A stretch of 64,000 bases of DNA from Baekduia alba (GTDB lineage: Bacteria > Actinomycetota > Thermoleophilia > Solirubrobacterales > Solirubrobacteraceae). The notes under the pieces are model-generated. The model did not search any database. It was not told where the DNA came from and saw only the letters and a list, made by a program, of their open reading frames with translations. Location of the stretch: assembly GCF_028416635.1 (NCBI RefSeq), contig NZ_CP114013.1, positions 2,604,001 through 2,668,000 of the forward strand, read 5' to 3'. Position numbers and translations under genes: made by a program. Shown here in pieces: positions 1-8,270 of this stretch (its first letter is position 1; each line of letters begins with the position of its first letter).

Positions 1-79
1 GCTGATCTTCGTGTTGGTGCTGATGATCGCGACCGCCTTCGTCAAGGGCTTCGGCACCGCCGTGCCCAAGGGGAACTGA
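1..79 (+). CDS. Carbohydrate ABC transporter permease, C-terminal end (partial)
   Basis: Only the last 25 codons lie in the window. They encode a hydrophobic segment (LIFVLVLMIATAF) followed by a short polar tail ending in PKGN. The stop at 77-79 is 3 nt before the next permease start. In importers of this class (MalF/MalG type) two permeases are encoded back to back, so this is most likely the MalF-like partner. Family assignment rests on context and the hydrophobic tail only. Confidence 0.6.
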   Translation, partial: LIFVLVLMIATAFVKGFGTAVPKGN

Positions 80-82
80 GCC

Positions 83-922
83 ATGCGCCACGGAACCCGT
101 GAGTACACCACCTGGTCGCTGCTGATCGGCGTGGTCGTCGTCTTCGCCATGTTCCCCGTGCTGTGGATCATGTCGCTGTCGTTCAAGACGCCGGCCACCG
201 TCGGCGACGGGCGTCTGATCCCCAAGGAGTGGACGTTCGACAACTACAAGGGGCTCTTCACCGGTGGTTGGGACAGCCCGCTGCTGCGCCCGCTGATCAA
301 CTCGATCCTGATCGCGCTGATCGCGACCGTCATCGCGGTGGCGCTCGCGTCGCTCGCGGCCTACGCGATCGCCCGCCTGGACTTCCCGGGCAAGGCCATC
401 GTGTTGGGCGGGGCGCTGGCCGTGTCGATGTTCCCGCCGATCTCGGTCGTCGGGCCGCTGTTCGACATGTGGCGCGCGCTGGGCCTCTACGACACCTATC
501 CGGGCCTGATCATCCCGTACCTGACCTTCGCGCTGCCGCTCGCGATCTACATCCTGGTGGCGTTCTTCCGGGAGATACCCTGGGACCTGGAGGAGGCGGC
601 CCAAGTGGACGGGGCCACGCCGTTCCAGGCGTTCCGGCGGATCATCTTCCCGCTGGCCGCGCCGGGCGTGTTCACGGCCGCCATCCTCGTGTTCATCTTC
701 GCGTGGAACGACTTCGTGTTCGCGATCTCGCTGACGTCGTCCAACGCGTCGCGTACCGTCCCGGCGGCGATCGCGTTCTTCACCGGCGAGTCGCAGTTCA
801 CCTCGCCGACGGGCAACATCGCGGCGGCCGCGGTCCTCGTGACCGTCCCGATCATCATCTTCGTACTCATCTTCCAGCGCCGCATCGTCGCGGGCCTCAC
901 GGCCGGCGCGGTCAAGGGCTAG
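83..922 (+). CDS. Carbohydrate ABC transporter permease, MalG-like
   Basis: A 279-residue inner-membrane permease with about six hydrophobic segments: residues ~13-33, a cluster at ~70-100, ~105-130, ~140-165, ~190-215 and ~240-262. The cytoplasmic EAA loop is visible as [18 protein letters not shown], near residues 171-188. This loop is the docking site for the ATPase in binding-protein-dependent importers. The length and the EAA loop fit the MalG/UgpE class. The gene lies 3 nt after the preceding permease and 23 nt before an MsmK/UgpC-type ATPase, so the three form one operon. The solute-binding protein and substrate are not in the window; a sugar or sugar phosphate is the family default. 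Confidence 0.85.
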   Translation: MRHGTREYTTWSLLIGVVVVFAMFPVLWIMSLSFKTPATVGDGRLIPKEWTFDNYKGLFTGGWDSPLLRPLINSILIALIATVIAVALASLAAYAIARLDFPGKAIVLGGALAVSMFPPISVVGPLFDMWRALGLYDTYPGLIIPYLTFALPLAIYILVAFFREIPWDLEEAAQVDGATPFQAFRRIIFPLAAPGVFTAAILVFIFAWNDFVFAISLTSSNASRTVPAAIAFFTGESQFTSPTGNIAAAAVLVTVPIIIFVLIFQRRIVAGLTAGAVKG

Positions 923-945
923 GCAGCGAACCACCGGAGGCGTTC

Positions 946-2181
946 ATGGCCGGCATCGAGCTCAAGCACATCACCAAGCGCTACCCCGACGGCACTGAGG
1001 CCGTCAAGGATCTCAACCTCGCGATCGCCGACGGCGAGTTCGTGATCCTCGTCGGGCCGTCGGGCTGCGGGAAGTCGACCGCGCTGCGGATGATCGCCGG
1101 GCTGGAGGACATCTCGGAGGGCGAGATGATCATCGGCGACCAGGTGGTCAACGAGCGCGCCCCGAAGGACCGCGACATCGCCATGGTCTTCCAGAGCTAC
1201 GCGTTGTACCCGCACATGACCGTGCGCGAGAACATGGGCTTCGCGCTCGAGCTCGCGGGCGTGTCCAAGGAGGAGCGCAACAGGAAGGTCGAGGAGGCCG
1301 CCGAGATCCTCGACCTCCAGCAGCACCTGGACCGCAAGCCGGCCAACCTGTCCGGCGGTCAGCGCCAGCGCGTCGCGATGGGGCGGGCGATCGTCCGCGA
1401 CCCGTCGGCGTTCCTGATGGACGAGCCGCTGTCCAACCTCGACGCCAAGCTGCGCGTGCAGATGCGCACCGAGGTCTCGCGCATCCAGCAGCGCCTCGGC
1501 ACCACCACGGTCTACGTCACCCACGACCAGACCGAGGCGATGACGCTCGGCGACCGCGTGGCGGTCATGCGCGCCGGGCGCCTGCAGCAGGTCGACACGC
1601 CGAAGGTGCTCTACGAGCAGCCGATCAACCTCTTCGTCGCCGGCTTCATCGGCTCGCCGGCGATGAACTTCTTCTCGGCCGAGGTGGCGGGCGACACGCT
1701 CAAGACGCCCTTTGGCGACGTCCCGCTCCCCGAGCGCCTCAAGCATGCCGCGGCGTCGGCGGGCGGCAAGCGCGTGCTGGCCGGCCTGCGGCCGGAGTCC
1801 TTCGAGGACGCCGAGGTCGCGCGGCGCCAGAACCGGCGCGGCGGCCACGAGTTCGAGGCCGACGTCGACCTGACCGAGTCCATGGGCTCCGAGGTGTACG
1901 CCTACATCCGGCTGGAGGGCGACCTCGCCGAGGCCGACGAGCTCGCCGAGATCGCGGCCGACTCCGGCGCGGCCGACGTGCCGGGCGCGGGCACCGACCA
2001 GCTCGTCGCGCGGCTCAGCGCCGAGACCGAGGTCGAGCGCGGGTCGCGCGCGCGCTTCTGGCTCGACGTCGACAAGCTGCACCTGTTCGACGTCGAGACC
2101 GGCAAGAGCCTGGGCCGCGACGAGGCCACGGCGTCGGTGACGTCCGAGGCGCAGACGGCGCCGCCGCCGACCCCGGCCTGA
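946..2181 (+). CDS. ABC transporter ATP-binding protein, MalK/UgpC/MsmK-like
   Basis: A 411-residue cytoplasmic ATPase that powers the preceding permeases. Walker A is GPSGCGKST (37-45), the signature is LSGGQRQR (~137), Walker B/D-loop is LMDEPLSNLD (~155), and the H-loop is VYVTHDQTEA. A C-terminal TOBE-type regulatory region follows residue ~240, as in MalK. It contains an acidic insertion around residues 325-350 and a Pro/Thr-rich tail. The start at 946 is chosen because the ABC domain begins there; the open frame extends much further upstream but only as a shadow of the permease gene. MsmK/UgpC-type ATPases often serve several sugar importers, so this one may be shared. Confidence 0.9.
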   Translation: MAGIELKHITKRYPDGTEAVKDLNLAIADGEFVILVGPSGCGKSTALRMIAGLEDISEGEMIIGDQVVNERAPKDRDIAMVFQSYALYPHMTVRENMGFALELAGVSKEERNRKVEEAAEILDLQQHLDRKPANLSGGQRQRVAMGRAIVRDPSAFLMDEPLSNLDAKLRVQMRTEVSRIQQRLGTTTVYVTHDQTEAMTLGDRVAVMRAGRLQQVDTPKVLYEQPINLFVAGFIGSPAMNFFSAEVAGDTLKTPFGDVPLPERLKHAAASAGGKRVLAGLRPESFEDAEVARRQNRRGGHEFEADVDLTESMGSEVYAYIRLEGDLAEADELAEIAADSGAADVPGAGTDQLVARLSAETEVERGSRARFWLDVDKLHLFDVETGKSLGRDEATASVTSEAQTAPPPTPA

Positions 2182-3063
2182 TCAGTCGGTCGCGCGGCGC
2201 CCGAGCCGCTCGGCGCGCAGGCGGGCGAGGACGTCCTCGCTCCACTCGTGCGTGCGCAGCAGCTTGTAGCGCTCGGTCCCGATCCGCATGTAGGCGTCGG
2301 CCTCGGTGCCGTTGCCGAGCATGCCGGCGTCGCGCAGCATCGTGACGACCGGCACGTACTCCTCCTCGTACCAGGCGCGGGCGAGCTCCTGGCGGTCGAT
2401 CGGCTGCCCGCTGTCCATGCGCGCCCCGTGCTCCTGCATGTACCGCCAGCCCCACGCCTCGATGCCCTCGGCGAGCTTGGCGTAGTCCCACGGGTTGCTC
2501 GGGCGCACGCGCTCGCGCGCGGCGGCCGGCAGCGGCACGCGCTCGAAGAAGACGCGCTCGTGGCTCTTGAGCGGCAGGTCGGCGCGCAGCAGGTCGCGAT
2601 GCGCGCCGACCCGGGTCACGACCTCGGTCACCCGCGCGTCGATGTCGTGGCGGCCGAGCGCGCGGGCGACCGACACGCGGTGGTGGCCGTCCTTGACGAA
2701 GTAGACCTCGCCGATGCGGTAGACGTCGATCGGCGGCATCGCCTCGCCGCGGCGCATCGCGGTCGCGATCGACTCCCAGCGCCGCCGCACCTGCGGCGTC
2801 GTCGGCCGGAAGTGGCGGTCGAAGCCCTTCATGCGGTCGACGGTCCCGACGATCGCGTCGAGGGGGATGACCTGGAGGCCGGCGTCGCGCTCCTGCAGCC
2901 GGCCGAGCGCCGTGACGACCTCCTCGAAGGGCAGGATGTGGTCGATGTCGCCGGGCTCGCGCCGCAGCCAGCGCCGCAGCCGCGACAGGGCCAGCCGACG
3001 ACGGGCGCGCAGGAAGTCGTCCTGTGCGTCGGCGCCGGCCAGTCCGGTGCTCCGCGGAGGCAC
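2182..3063 (-). CDS. ParB-like nuclease-fold domain protein
   Basis: A 293-residue soluble protein. The motif KDGHHRVSVARALG at ~124-137 resembles the ParB/Srx phosphate-binding motif, and the preceding stretch PIDVYRIGEVYFV matches the short beta strands of that fold. An Arg-rich N-terminus (19-36) precedes it. Nothing else of a ParABS system (ParA, parS) lies nearby, so a chromosome-partition role is doubtful; many stand-alone proteins share this fold. The GTG start at 3063 has a TACCTT hexamer 6 bp upstream (3070-3075), which suggests a leaderless transcript. Its stop shares bases with the end of the upstream ATPase gene (TGATCA), so the two genes converge. Confidence 0.65.
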   Translation of the reverse strand: MPPRSTGLAGADAQDDFLRARRRLALSRLRRWLRREPGDIDHILPFEEVVTALGRLQERDAGLQVIPLDAIVGTVDRMKGFDRHFRPTTPQVRRRWESIATAMRRGEAMPPIDVYRIGEVYFVKDGHHRVSVARALGRHDIDARVTEVVTRVGAHRDLLRADLPLKSHERVFFERVPLPAAARERVRPSNPWDYAKLAEGIEAWGWRYMQEHGARMDSGQPIDRQELARAWYEEEYVPVVTMLRDAGMLGNGTEADAYMRIGTERYKLLRTHEWSEDVLARLRAERLGRRATD

Positions 3064-3169
3064 GCTCGCAAGGTACTCCGTGTCCCAAGATCTGCGCCAT
3101 CGTGGCGAACGCGTGCGCCGGAACGGACAACGCGCGCGAGGAACCGGCGCCCCGCAGTCCCAAAGCGCG

Positions 3170-3199
3170 TTGACTGGTCTGGTCAGCGATGCCTAGGGT
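3170..3199 (+). promoter_or_regulatory. Candidate promoter of the pot operon
   Basis: TTGACT (3170-3175), an 18-bp spacer and TAGGGT (3194-3199) form a good sigma-70-like promoter. It sits about 44 bp before the potA start, giving a leader of roughly 37 nt with a strong GAGGAGG ribosome site just before 3243. The spacer holds a direct repeat CTGGTCTGGTC that could be an operator half-site pair; that part is speculative. Confidence 0.55.
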
Positions 3200-3242
3200 G
3201 GGCCAGCCGGTGAAGGACCTAGGCCACTTGAGGAGGGCCAAC

Positions 3243-4400
3243 ATGGAGGGGACACCGACCGCGACCCCGGAGGGGGAGCGCTCCGACGCTGCTGCTGCGT
3301 CGGGCGAGGCGGACATCCATCTGGAGCGCGTGACCAAGCGCTTCGGCGACGCCGTGGCGGTCGACGACCTCACGCTGTCGATCGAGCGCGGGGCGTTCTA
3401 CGCCCTGCTGGGGCCCTCGGGCTGCGGCAAGACGACCACGCTGCGCATGATCGGCGGGTTCGAGGATCCGACCGAGGGCATCGTCTACCTGGGCGGCCAA
3501 GAGGTGACCAACCAGCCGCCCTACAAGCGCGACGTCAACACGGTCTTCCAGTCCTACGCGCTGTTCCCGCACCTCAACGTCGAGCGCAACGTCGCCTTCG
3601 GCCTGGAGCGCAAGAAGGTCGACAAGGCCGAGGCCACGCGCCGCGTCGGCGAGGCGCTGGAGATGGTCCAGCTCGGCCAGCTGGCCAAGCGCAAGCCCGG
3701 GCAGCTCTCCGGCGGCCAGCAGCAGCGCGTCGCGCTGGCGCGCGCGCTGGTCAACCGTCCGCGCGCGCTGCTGCTCGACGAGCCGCTCGGCGCGCTGGAC
3801 CTGCGCCTGCGCAAGCAGCTGCAGATCGAGCTCAAGGGCATCCAGCGCGAGGTCGGCATCACGTTCGTGCACGTCACGCACGACCAGGAGGAGGCCATGT
3901 CGATGGCCGACACGATCGCCGTCATGAACCGCGGCAAGATCGAGCAGGCCGGCACGGCCGAGGACCTGTACGAGCGTCCGCGGACCGCGTTCGTCGCCAA
4001 CTTCCTCGGCGTCTCGAACCTCGTCGACGGCAAGGTGCTCGAGCGCGGGGCCGAGATGGCGGTCGTCGAGACGCCGGACGGCACGATCCGCGTGCCGTGC
4101 TCGCTGATGTCCGAGGCGCCCGGCGACGCGGTCCGCGTCGGCGTGCGCCCCGAGAAGATCGAGCTGGTCCCGGCCGCCGACGGCGTCCCCGCGGGCCGCA
4201 ACGCGCTGCGCGGCCGGGTCACGGTCGCCTCGTTCCTGGGGATCTCCATCCAGTACGTCGTCACCGCGCCCAACGGCGAGGAGCTGACCGTGTTCGCGCC
4301 CAACCGCGACGGCATGCAGCCGAGCACGCTGGGCGTCGGGCAGGAGGTGCTGCTGACCTGGGATCCGCAGCACACGTTCGTCGTCGCCCGCGATGTCTGA
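3243..4400 (+). CDS. potA: Spermidine/putrescine ABC transporter ATPase
   Basis: A 385-residue ATPase. Walker A is GPSGCGKTT (57-65), the signature LSGGQQQR, Walker B LLLDEPLGALD, and the H-loop HVTHDQEEAMSMAD. A TOBE domain follows in the last ~100 residues. The MSMADTIAVMNRGKIEQ stretch is typical of PotA rather than sugar ATPases, and the downstream potD-potB-potC genes confirm the assignment. An in-frame ATG at 3189 exists, but 3243 is preferred because GAGGAGG lies just upstream and the promoter -10 overlaps the earlier start. The first ~23 residues are a polar leader before the ABC domain. It overlaps potD by 8 nt. Confidence 0.92.
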   Translation: MEGTPTATPEGERSDAAAASGEADIHLERVTKRFGDAVAVDDLTLSIERGAFYALLGPSGCGKTTTLRMIGGFEDPTEGIVYLGGQEVTNQPPYKRDVNTVFQSYALFPHLNVERNVAFGLERKKVDKAEATRRVGEALEMVQLGQLAKRKPGQLSGGQQQRVALARALVNRPRALLLDEPLGALDLRLRKQLQIELKGIQREVGITFVHVTHDQEEAMSMADTIAVMNRGKIEQAGTAEDLYERPRTAFVANFLGVSNLVDGKVLERGAEMAVVETPDGTIRVPCSLMSEAPGDAVRVGVRPEKIELVPAADGVPAGRNALRGRVTVASFLGISIQYVVTAPNGEELTVFAPNRDGMQPSTLGVGQEVLLTWDPQHTFVVARDV

Positions 4401-5601
4401 GCGCGACGTGGAGCGGGCGCTCGAGCGCCTGCTGTTCGAGAAGGACGGGATGTCGCGCCGGCGGTTCCTCGGGCGCTCCGGCGCCGCCGCGCTCGGCCTG
4501 ACCGCGCTGGGCTCGGCGCTGGCCGGCTGCTCGATCGAGGGCGAGGCCGCCCATCAGGTCAACGCCAAGAAGACCGTGACGGTCAACCACCCCAAGGCGT
4601 CGCTGGCCGGGCTCGTCTGGGCCAACTGGCCGCTGTACATCGACAAGAAGACGCTCAAGACGTTCAACGAGGAGCACGGCGTCAAGGTCAAGTACGTCGA
4701 GGAGATCAACGACAACTTCGAGTTCTTCGGCAAGGTCCGCCAGCAGCTGGCCCAGGGCCAGGGCATCGGGCGCGACATCGTCACGCTCACCGACTACATG
4801 GCGGCCCGCTGGGTGCGCGACGGCTACGTCGAGCCGATCGACAAGCGCAACGTGCCGAACATCAAGAACCTGGTCTCCAACCTGAAGTCGATCAACTACG
4901 ACCCGACGCGCACCTACACGCTGCCGTGGCAGTCGGGCGGCACGGGCATCGGCTACAACCCCAAGAAGACCGGGCGGAAGCTGGAGAGCGTCAACGACCT
5001 CTTCGACCCGGCGTTCAAGGGCCGCGTGACGATGCTGCAGGAGCCCTACGACACCGCGTGCCTCGTGCTGCTGGGCATGGGCATCGACGCGTCGAAGGCC
5101 AACATCGACCAGATTCTCAAGGCGATCGACAAGATCGACCAGGCCAAGAACGCCGGGCAGATCCGGCGTTTCACGGGCAACGACTACACCACGGACCTCG
5201 CGAAGGGCAACGTCTGGGTGGCGGTCGCCTACTCCGGCGACCTAGTGCAGCTGCAGGCCGACAACCCCGACCTCGAGTTCATCTACCCCAAGGAGGGCGC
5301 GATGTTGTTCACCGACAACATGATGATGCCCAAGCACGCCGAGCACTTCTACGGCGCCGAGGTGTTGATGAACTACTACTACGAGCCCGAGGTGGCGGCC
5401 AAGGTGGCGGCCTACGTCAACTACATCACCCCGGTGCAGGGCGCCAAGGAGGTCCTGCTCAAGACGGACCCCGACATCGCCAACAACCCGCTGATCTTCC
5501 CGCCCGACGACGTCCGCAAGCGGCTGTACCCCTACCCGAACCTCTCGCCCGCGGACGAGCGCGCGATGCAGAACGCGATGGCGAAGGTGACGGGGGCCTG
5601 A
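4393..5601 (+). CDS. potD: Spermidine/putrescine-binding lipoprotein, Tat-exported
   Basis: A 402-residue extracellular solute-binding protein. The N-terminus carries a twin-arginine motif SRRRFLG (21-27), a hydrophobic segment and a lipobox LAGC (43-46), so it is predicted to be a Tat-exported lipoprotein anchored at Cys46. The mature part has PotD/PotF-type features such as LVWANWPLYID near the start, GGTGIGYN in the middle and NYITPVQGAKE near the end. It starts inside the end of potA (ATGTCTGA), consistent with translational coupling. A later in-frame ATG (residue 20) could also serve as start and would still leave an intact Tat motif. Substrate range (spermidine, putrescine or another amine) cannot be told from sequence. 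Confidence 0.9.
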   Translation: MSERDVERALERLLFEKDGMSRRRFLGRSGAAALGLTALGSALAGCSIEGEAAHQVNAKKTVTVNHPKASLAGLVWANWPLYIDKKTLKTFNEEHGVKVKYVEEINDNFEFFGKVRQQLAQGQGIGRDIVTLTDYMAARWVRDGYVEPIDKRNVPNIKNLVSNLKSINYDPTRTYTLPWQSGGTGIGYNPKKTGRKLESVNDLFDPAFKGRVTMLQEPYDTACLVLLGMGIDASKANIDQILKAIDKIDQAKNAGQIRRFTGNDYTTDLAKGNVWVAVAYSGDLVQLQADNPDLEFIYPKEGAMLFTDNMMMPKHAEHFYGAEVLMNYYYEPEVAAKVAAYVNYITPVQGAKEVLLKTDPDIANNPLIFPPDDVRKRLYPYPNLSPADERAMQNAMAKVTGA

Positions 5602-5605
5602 GCCG

Positions 5606-6478
5606 ATGCTCCGCCTGAGCCTCAAGACCCGCCGCAGCCTGCTGCCCTACCTGTTCCTCGGGCCGGGCCTGCTGTGGCTGATCGTCTTCTTCGCCGTCCC
5701 GCTCGTGAACCAGTTGGGCGTGTCGCTGATGAGCGGCAACCCGGAGGACGGCTACACGCTGACGTGGGAGTGGTCCACGTACTCACACGCGATCTCCGAC
5801 TACAGCACCCAGTTCGGCCGCTCGATCCTGTTCGCGGGCATCGCGACCATCCTGTGCCTGGTCATCGGCTTCCCGCTCGCCTACTTCATCGCCTTCAAGG
5901 CCGGCAGGTGGAAGAACTTCATGCTGCTGCTGGTCATCCTGCCGTTCTTCACGTCCTACGTGCTGCGCACCGTCGCCTGGCAGCTGATCCTCAACGACAA
6001 CGGCTGGGTCGTCAGCCGCTTCCAGGACGTCGGGCTGATCTCGGAGAACGGGCGGCTGCTGGCCTCCAACAAGGCCGTCATCGCCGGCATCACCTACAAC
6101 TTCCTGCCGTTCATGATCCTGCCGCTGTACGTGACGCTGGAGCGGCTGGACCGGCGCCTGATCGAGGCCGCAACCGACCTGTACGCCAGCCGCGTGACCG
6201 CGTTTCGCAAGATCACGGTGCCGCTGGCGCTGCCGGGCATCTTCGCCGGCTCGCTGCTGACGTTCATCCCGGCCTGCGGCGACTTCATCAACGCCGCGCT
6301 GCTCGGGACGCCCAAGCAGTACATGATCGGCAACGTCATCCAGAGCAAGTTCCTCAACATCCTCGACTACCCGACGGCGGCCGCGCTGTCGTTCATCCTG
6401 ATGAGCGGCATCCTGATCGGGATCCTCATCTACGCCCGATTGCTCGGGACCAAGTCGTTGACGGAGGCGGCAGCCTGA
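5606..6478 (+). CDS. potB: Spermidine/putrescine ABC transporter permease
   Basis: A 290-residue inner-membrane permease with about six membrane segments. The first (~14-32) lies just after a basic N-terminus. The EAA loop reads EAATDLYASRVTAFRKITVPLALPG in essence, at ~185-209. FFTSYVLRTVAW in the middle is characteristic of PotB/PotH. It lies 4 nt after potD and shares its stop with the potC start (TGATG). With PotC it forms the channel through which PotD-delivered polyamine passes. Confidence 0.92.
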   Translation: MLRLSLKTRRSLLPYLFLGPGLLWLIVFFAVPLVNQLGVSLMSGNPEDGYTLTWEWSTYSHAISDYSTQFGRSILFAGIATILCLVIGFPLAYFIAFKAGRWKNFMLLLVILPFFTSYVLRTVAWQLILNDNGWVVSRFQDVGLISENGRLLASNKAVIAGITYNFLPFMILPLYVTLERLDRRLIEAATDLYASRVTAFRKITVPLALPGIFAGSLLTFIPACGDFINAALLGTPKQYMIGNVIQSKFLNILDYPTAAALSFILMSGILIGILIYARLLGTKSLTEAAA

Positions 6479-7359
6479 TGTCCGATCGCCTCCGCACCTG
6501 GCTGCTCGGCATCTGGTCGGGCCTCGCGCTGCTCTACCTGTTCATCCCGATCTTCATCGTCGTCCTCTACTCGTTCAACGACAACAAGGGGCGCTTCAAC
6601 TTCACGTGGCAGGGCTTCACGCTGAAGCACTGGGCCCACCCGTTCTCCAACCCCGACCTGACGACGGCGCTGCAGAACTCGCTGTTCATCGCGCTGATCA
6701 CCGTCATCATCTCGGTGGCGCTCGGCACGTTCATGGCCCTGGCGCTGGTGCGCTACGGCTTCCGCGGCAAGACGGTCACCGACCTGTTCGTCTTCCTGCC
6801 GCTGGCCACGCCCGAGGTCGTCCTCGGCGCCGCGCTGCTGGGCCTGTTCCTGACCGTGCACGTGGGCACCGGGATGGCCACCATCGTCATCGCCCACGTG
6901 ATGTTCACGGTGTCCTACGTGGTGGTGACGGTGAGAGCCCGGCTAGAGGGCATGGACCGGCACATCGAGGAGGCCGCCATGGACCTCGGCGCGACCGAGT
7001 GGCTGACGTTCCGCAAGGTCACGCTGCCGATGATCGCGCCCGGCGTGGCGTCGGCGGCGCTGCTGGCGGCGGCGATCTCGGTCGACGACTACGTCGTGAC
7101 GAGCTTCAACGCCGGCTCGACCCAGACGTTCCCGCTGTTCATCTTCGGCGCGACCCGCCAGGGCGTGTCGGCCGAGGTCAACGTGCTGGCGACGATGCTG
7201 CTGGTCGCCGTGCTGGTGCTCATGGCCTTCAACGTCGCGTTCCAGCGTCGCCGCGCCCGCCGCGACCTCGCGGCGACGGGCGGGCCGGACGGGCCGGATG
7301 GCCGCGTCACCGAGGCCGAGCACTTCGAGCTCGAGATGGCAGCGGGCGCGCGCGGATAG
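6478..7359 (+). CDS. potC: Spermidine/putrescine ABC transporter permease
   Basis: A 293-residue inner-membrane permease. The first membrane segment is near residues 8-30, then FNDNKGRFNFTWQGF, a stretch typical of PotC/PotI just after it. The EAA loop is EEAAMDLGATEWLTFRKVTLP (~163-183). The start at 6478 overlaps the potB stop by 1 nt (TGATG). The acidic C-terminal tail after residue ~265 is longer than in E. coli PotC. It is the last gene of the pot operon; the next intact gene begins about 0.9 kb downstream after two broken genes. Confidence 0.92.
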   Translation: MSDRLRTWLLGIWSGLALLYLFIPIFIVVLYSFNDNKGRFNFTWQGFTLKHWAHPFSNPDLTTALQNSLFIALITVIISVALGTFMALALVRYGFRGKTVTDLFVFLPLATPEVVLGAALLGLFLTVHVGTGMATIVIAHVMFTVSYVVVTVRARLEGMDRHIEEAAMDLGATEWLTFRKVTLPMIAPGVASAALLAAAISVDDYVVTSFNAGSTQTFPLFIFGATRQGVSAEVNVLATMLLVAVLVLMAFNVAFQRRRARRDLAATGGPDGPDGRVTEAEHFELEMAAGARG

Positions 7360-7397
7360 GCGCACTCGGAGGGGGCGGCCGGGTGTAGGTTCGCCCC

Positions 7398-7831
7398 ATG
7401 GAGAGCTCAGCGGGTCAGGCCGACCCGGTCGTCGCTCCGGAGGGGATGCCCGGGATGGGCTTCACCCCCGGCGACAAGGGTCTGAAGTGCGGGCCATCAG
7501 CTACGTCTCGGGGGTCGTGATCGCGGTCGCCTCGGGCAAGAACTTCGTCGACCTGGCGTTCCTGCCGCTGCTCGGCGCCGCGATCCTCGCGTACGTGTTC
7601 GTCAAGGCGACGATCGAGTACGCGCACAAGGACGGCGGCTACGCCAAGCCGTTCCTGGGCATCGGCTCGCCGGTGGTCATCACCATCGCCATGATCCTGA
7701 TCGGCCTGGGCTGGTTCCTCTGGCGCTACACCCAGGACCGCGAGTTCTTCTCGCGCAAGCCCGAGCCGGTCGACCCGGAGCTCGCGGCGACCGTCACGCA
7801 CCGCGTCGCCAAGAAGGAGAAGGTCGCATGA
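7398..7831 (+). pseudogene. Remnant of an APC-family amino acid permease (frameshift plus internal deletion)
   Basis: The N-terminal frame from ATG 7398 reads into TPGDKGLKCG, then must drop one base at 7491-7493 (GGG where GGGG is expected) to continue as AISYVSGVVIAVAS. GLK-x-GAIS..SxVVIxVAS is the usual start of the first membrane helix in actinobacterial APC permeases, where TAPAYS would follow. Here the sequence instead jumps at about 7534 to GKNFVDLAFLPLLGAA and a C-terminal membrane segment ending FFSRKPEP, which resembles the end of the same family. About 350-400 residues are therefore missing. A TAGGTT hexamer 6 bp before the start survives. The stop overlaps the next broken gene by 4 nt, so the pair was once a permease-usp operon. 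Confidence 0.75.
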
Positions 7832-8258
7832 CCCTGGTCGTCGGCTACGACGGGACCCAGGGCGCGCGCGCCGCGTTCGACGAGGCGCTGACGCTGGCCG
7901 AGCGCCTGGGCGAGAGCGTCCACGTCGTCTTCTCGTTCGCGTCGCCGCGCCTGGGCGGCGAGCTGCACGACCTCGACGAGGCGATCCGCGAGCGCGGCGA
8001 CGCCGTGGTGGGGGAGGCGCTGAAGACCGCCGCGGCCGCGGGCGTCGCGGTGTCCTCCGACGTCCGGATGCAAGACCCCGCCGAGGGCCTGCTGGCCGCG
8101 GCCGACGAGGTCGGCGCCACATGATCGTCGTCGGCTCCTACGGCGAGCGCCCGCTGAGGAGCGCGCTGGTCGGCTCGACGCCGACGCGCCTGCTGCACCT
8201 CTCCGACCGCCCGGTGCTCGTGGTGCGGGCGGCGCGCCGCGGCAAGGCCGCGGAGTAG
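7828..8258 (+). pseudogene. Universal stress protein UspA family, split by a frameshift
   Basis: The first part (7828-8124, 98 codons) begins TLVVGYDGTQGARAAFDEAL, the usual Usp N-terminus, and stops at ADEVGAT. The rest (8121-8258) reads MIVVGSYGERPLRSALVGST and continues to RPVLVVRAA. That contains the complete ATP-binding motif G-2x-G-9x-G-S. Restoring one base at 8118-8121 joins them into a single ~143-residue Usp of normal length. The second part could start at ATG 8121 (ATGA overlap), but a stand-alone 45-residue piece would lack the fold. Either a real mutation or a sequencing error is possible; the neighbouring permease is independently broken. Confidence 0.78.
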
Positions 8259-8270
8259 GCTCGCGCGCAT

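Noticed and set aside
8118-8124. Programmed frameshifting in the Usp gene
   Set aside because: No slippery heptamer or downstream stimulatory structure is apparent, and the adjacent permease is also broken; simple mutation or sequencing error is more likely.
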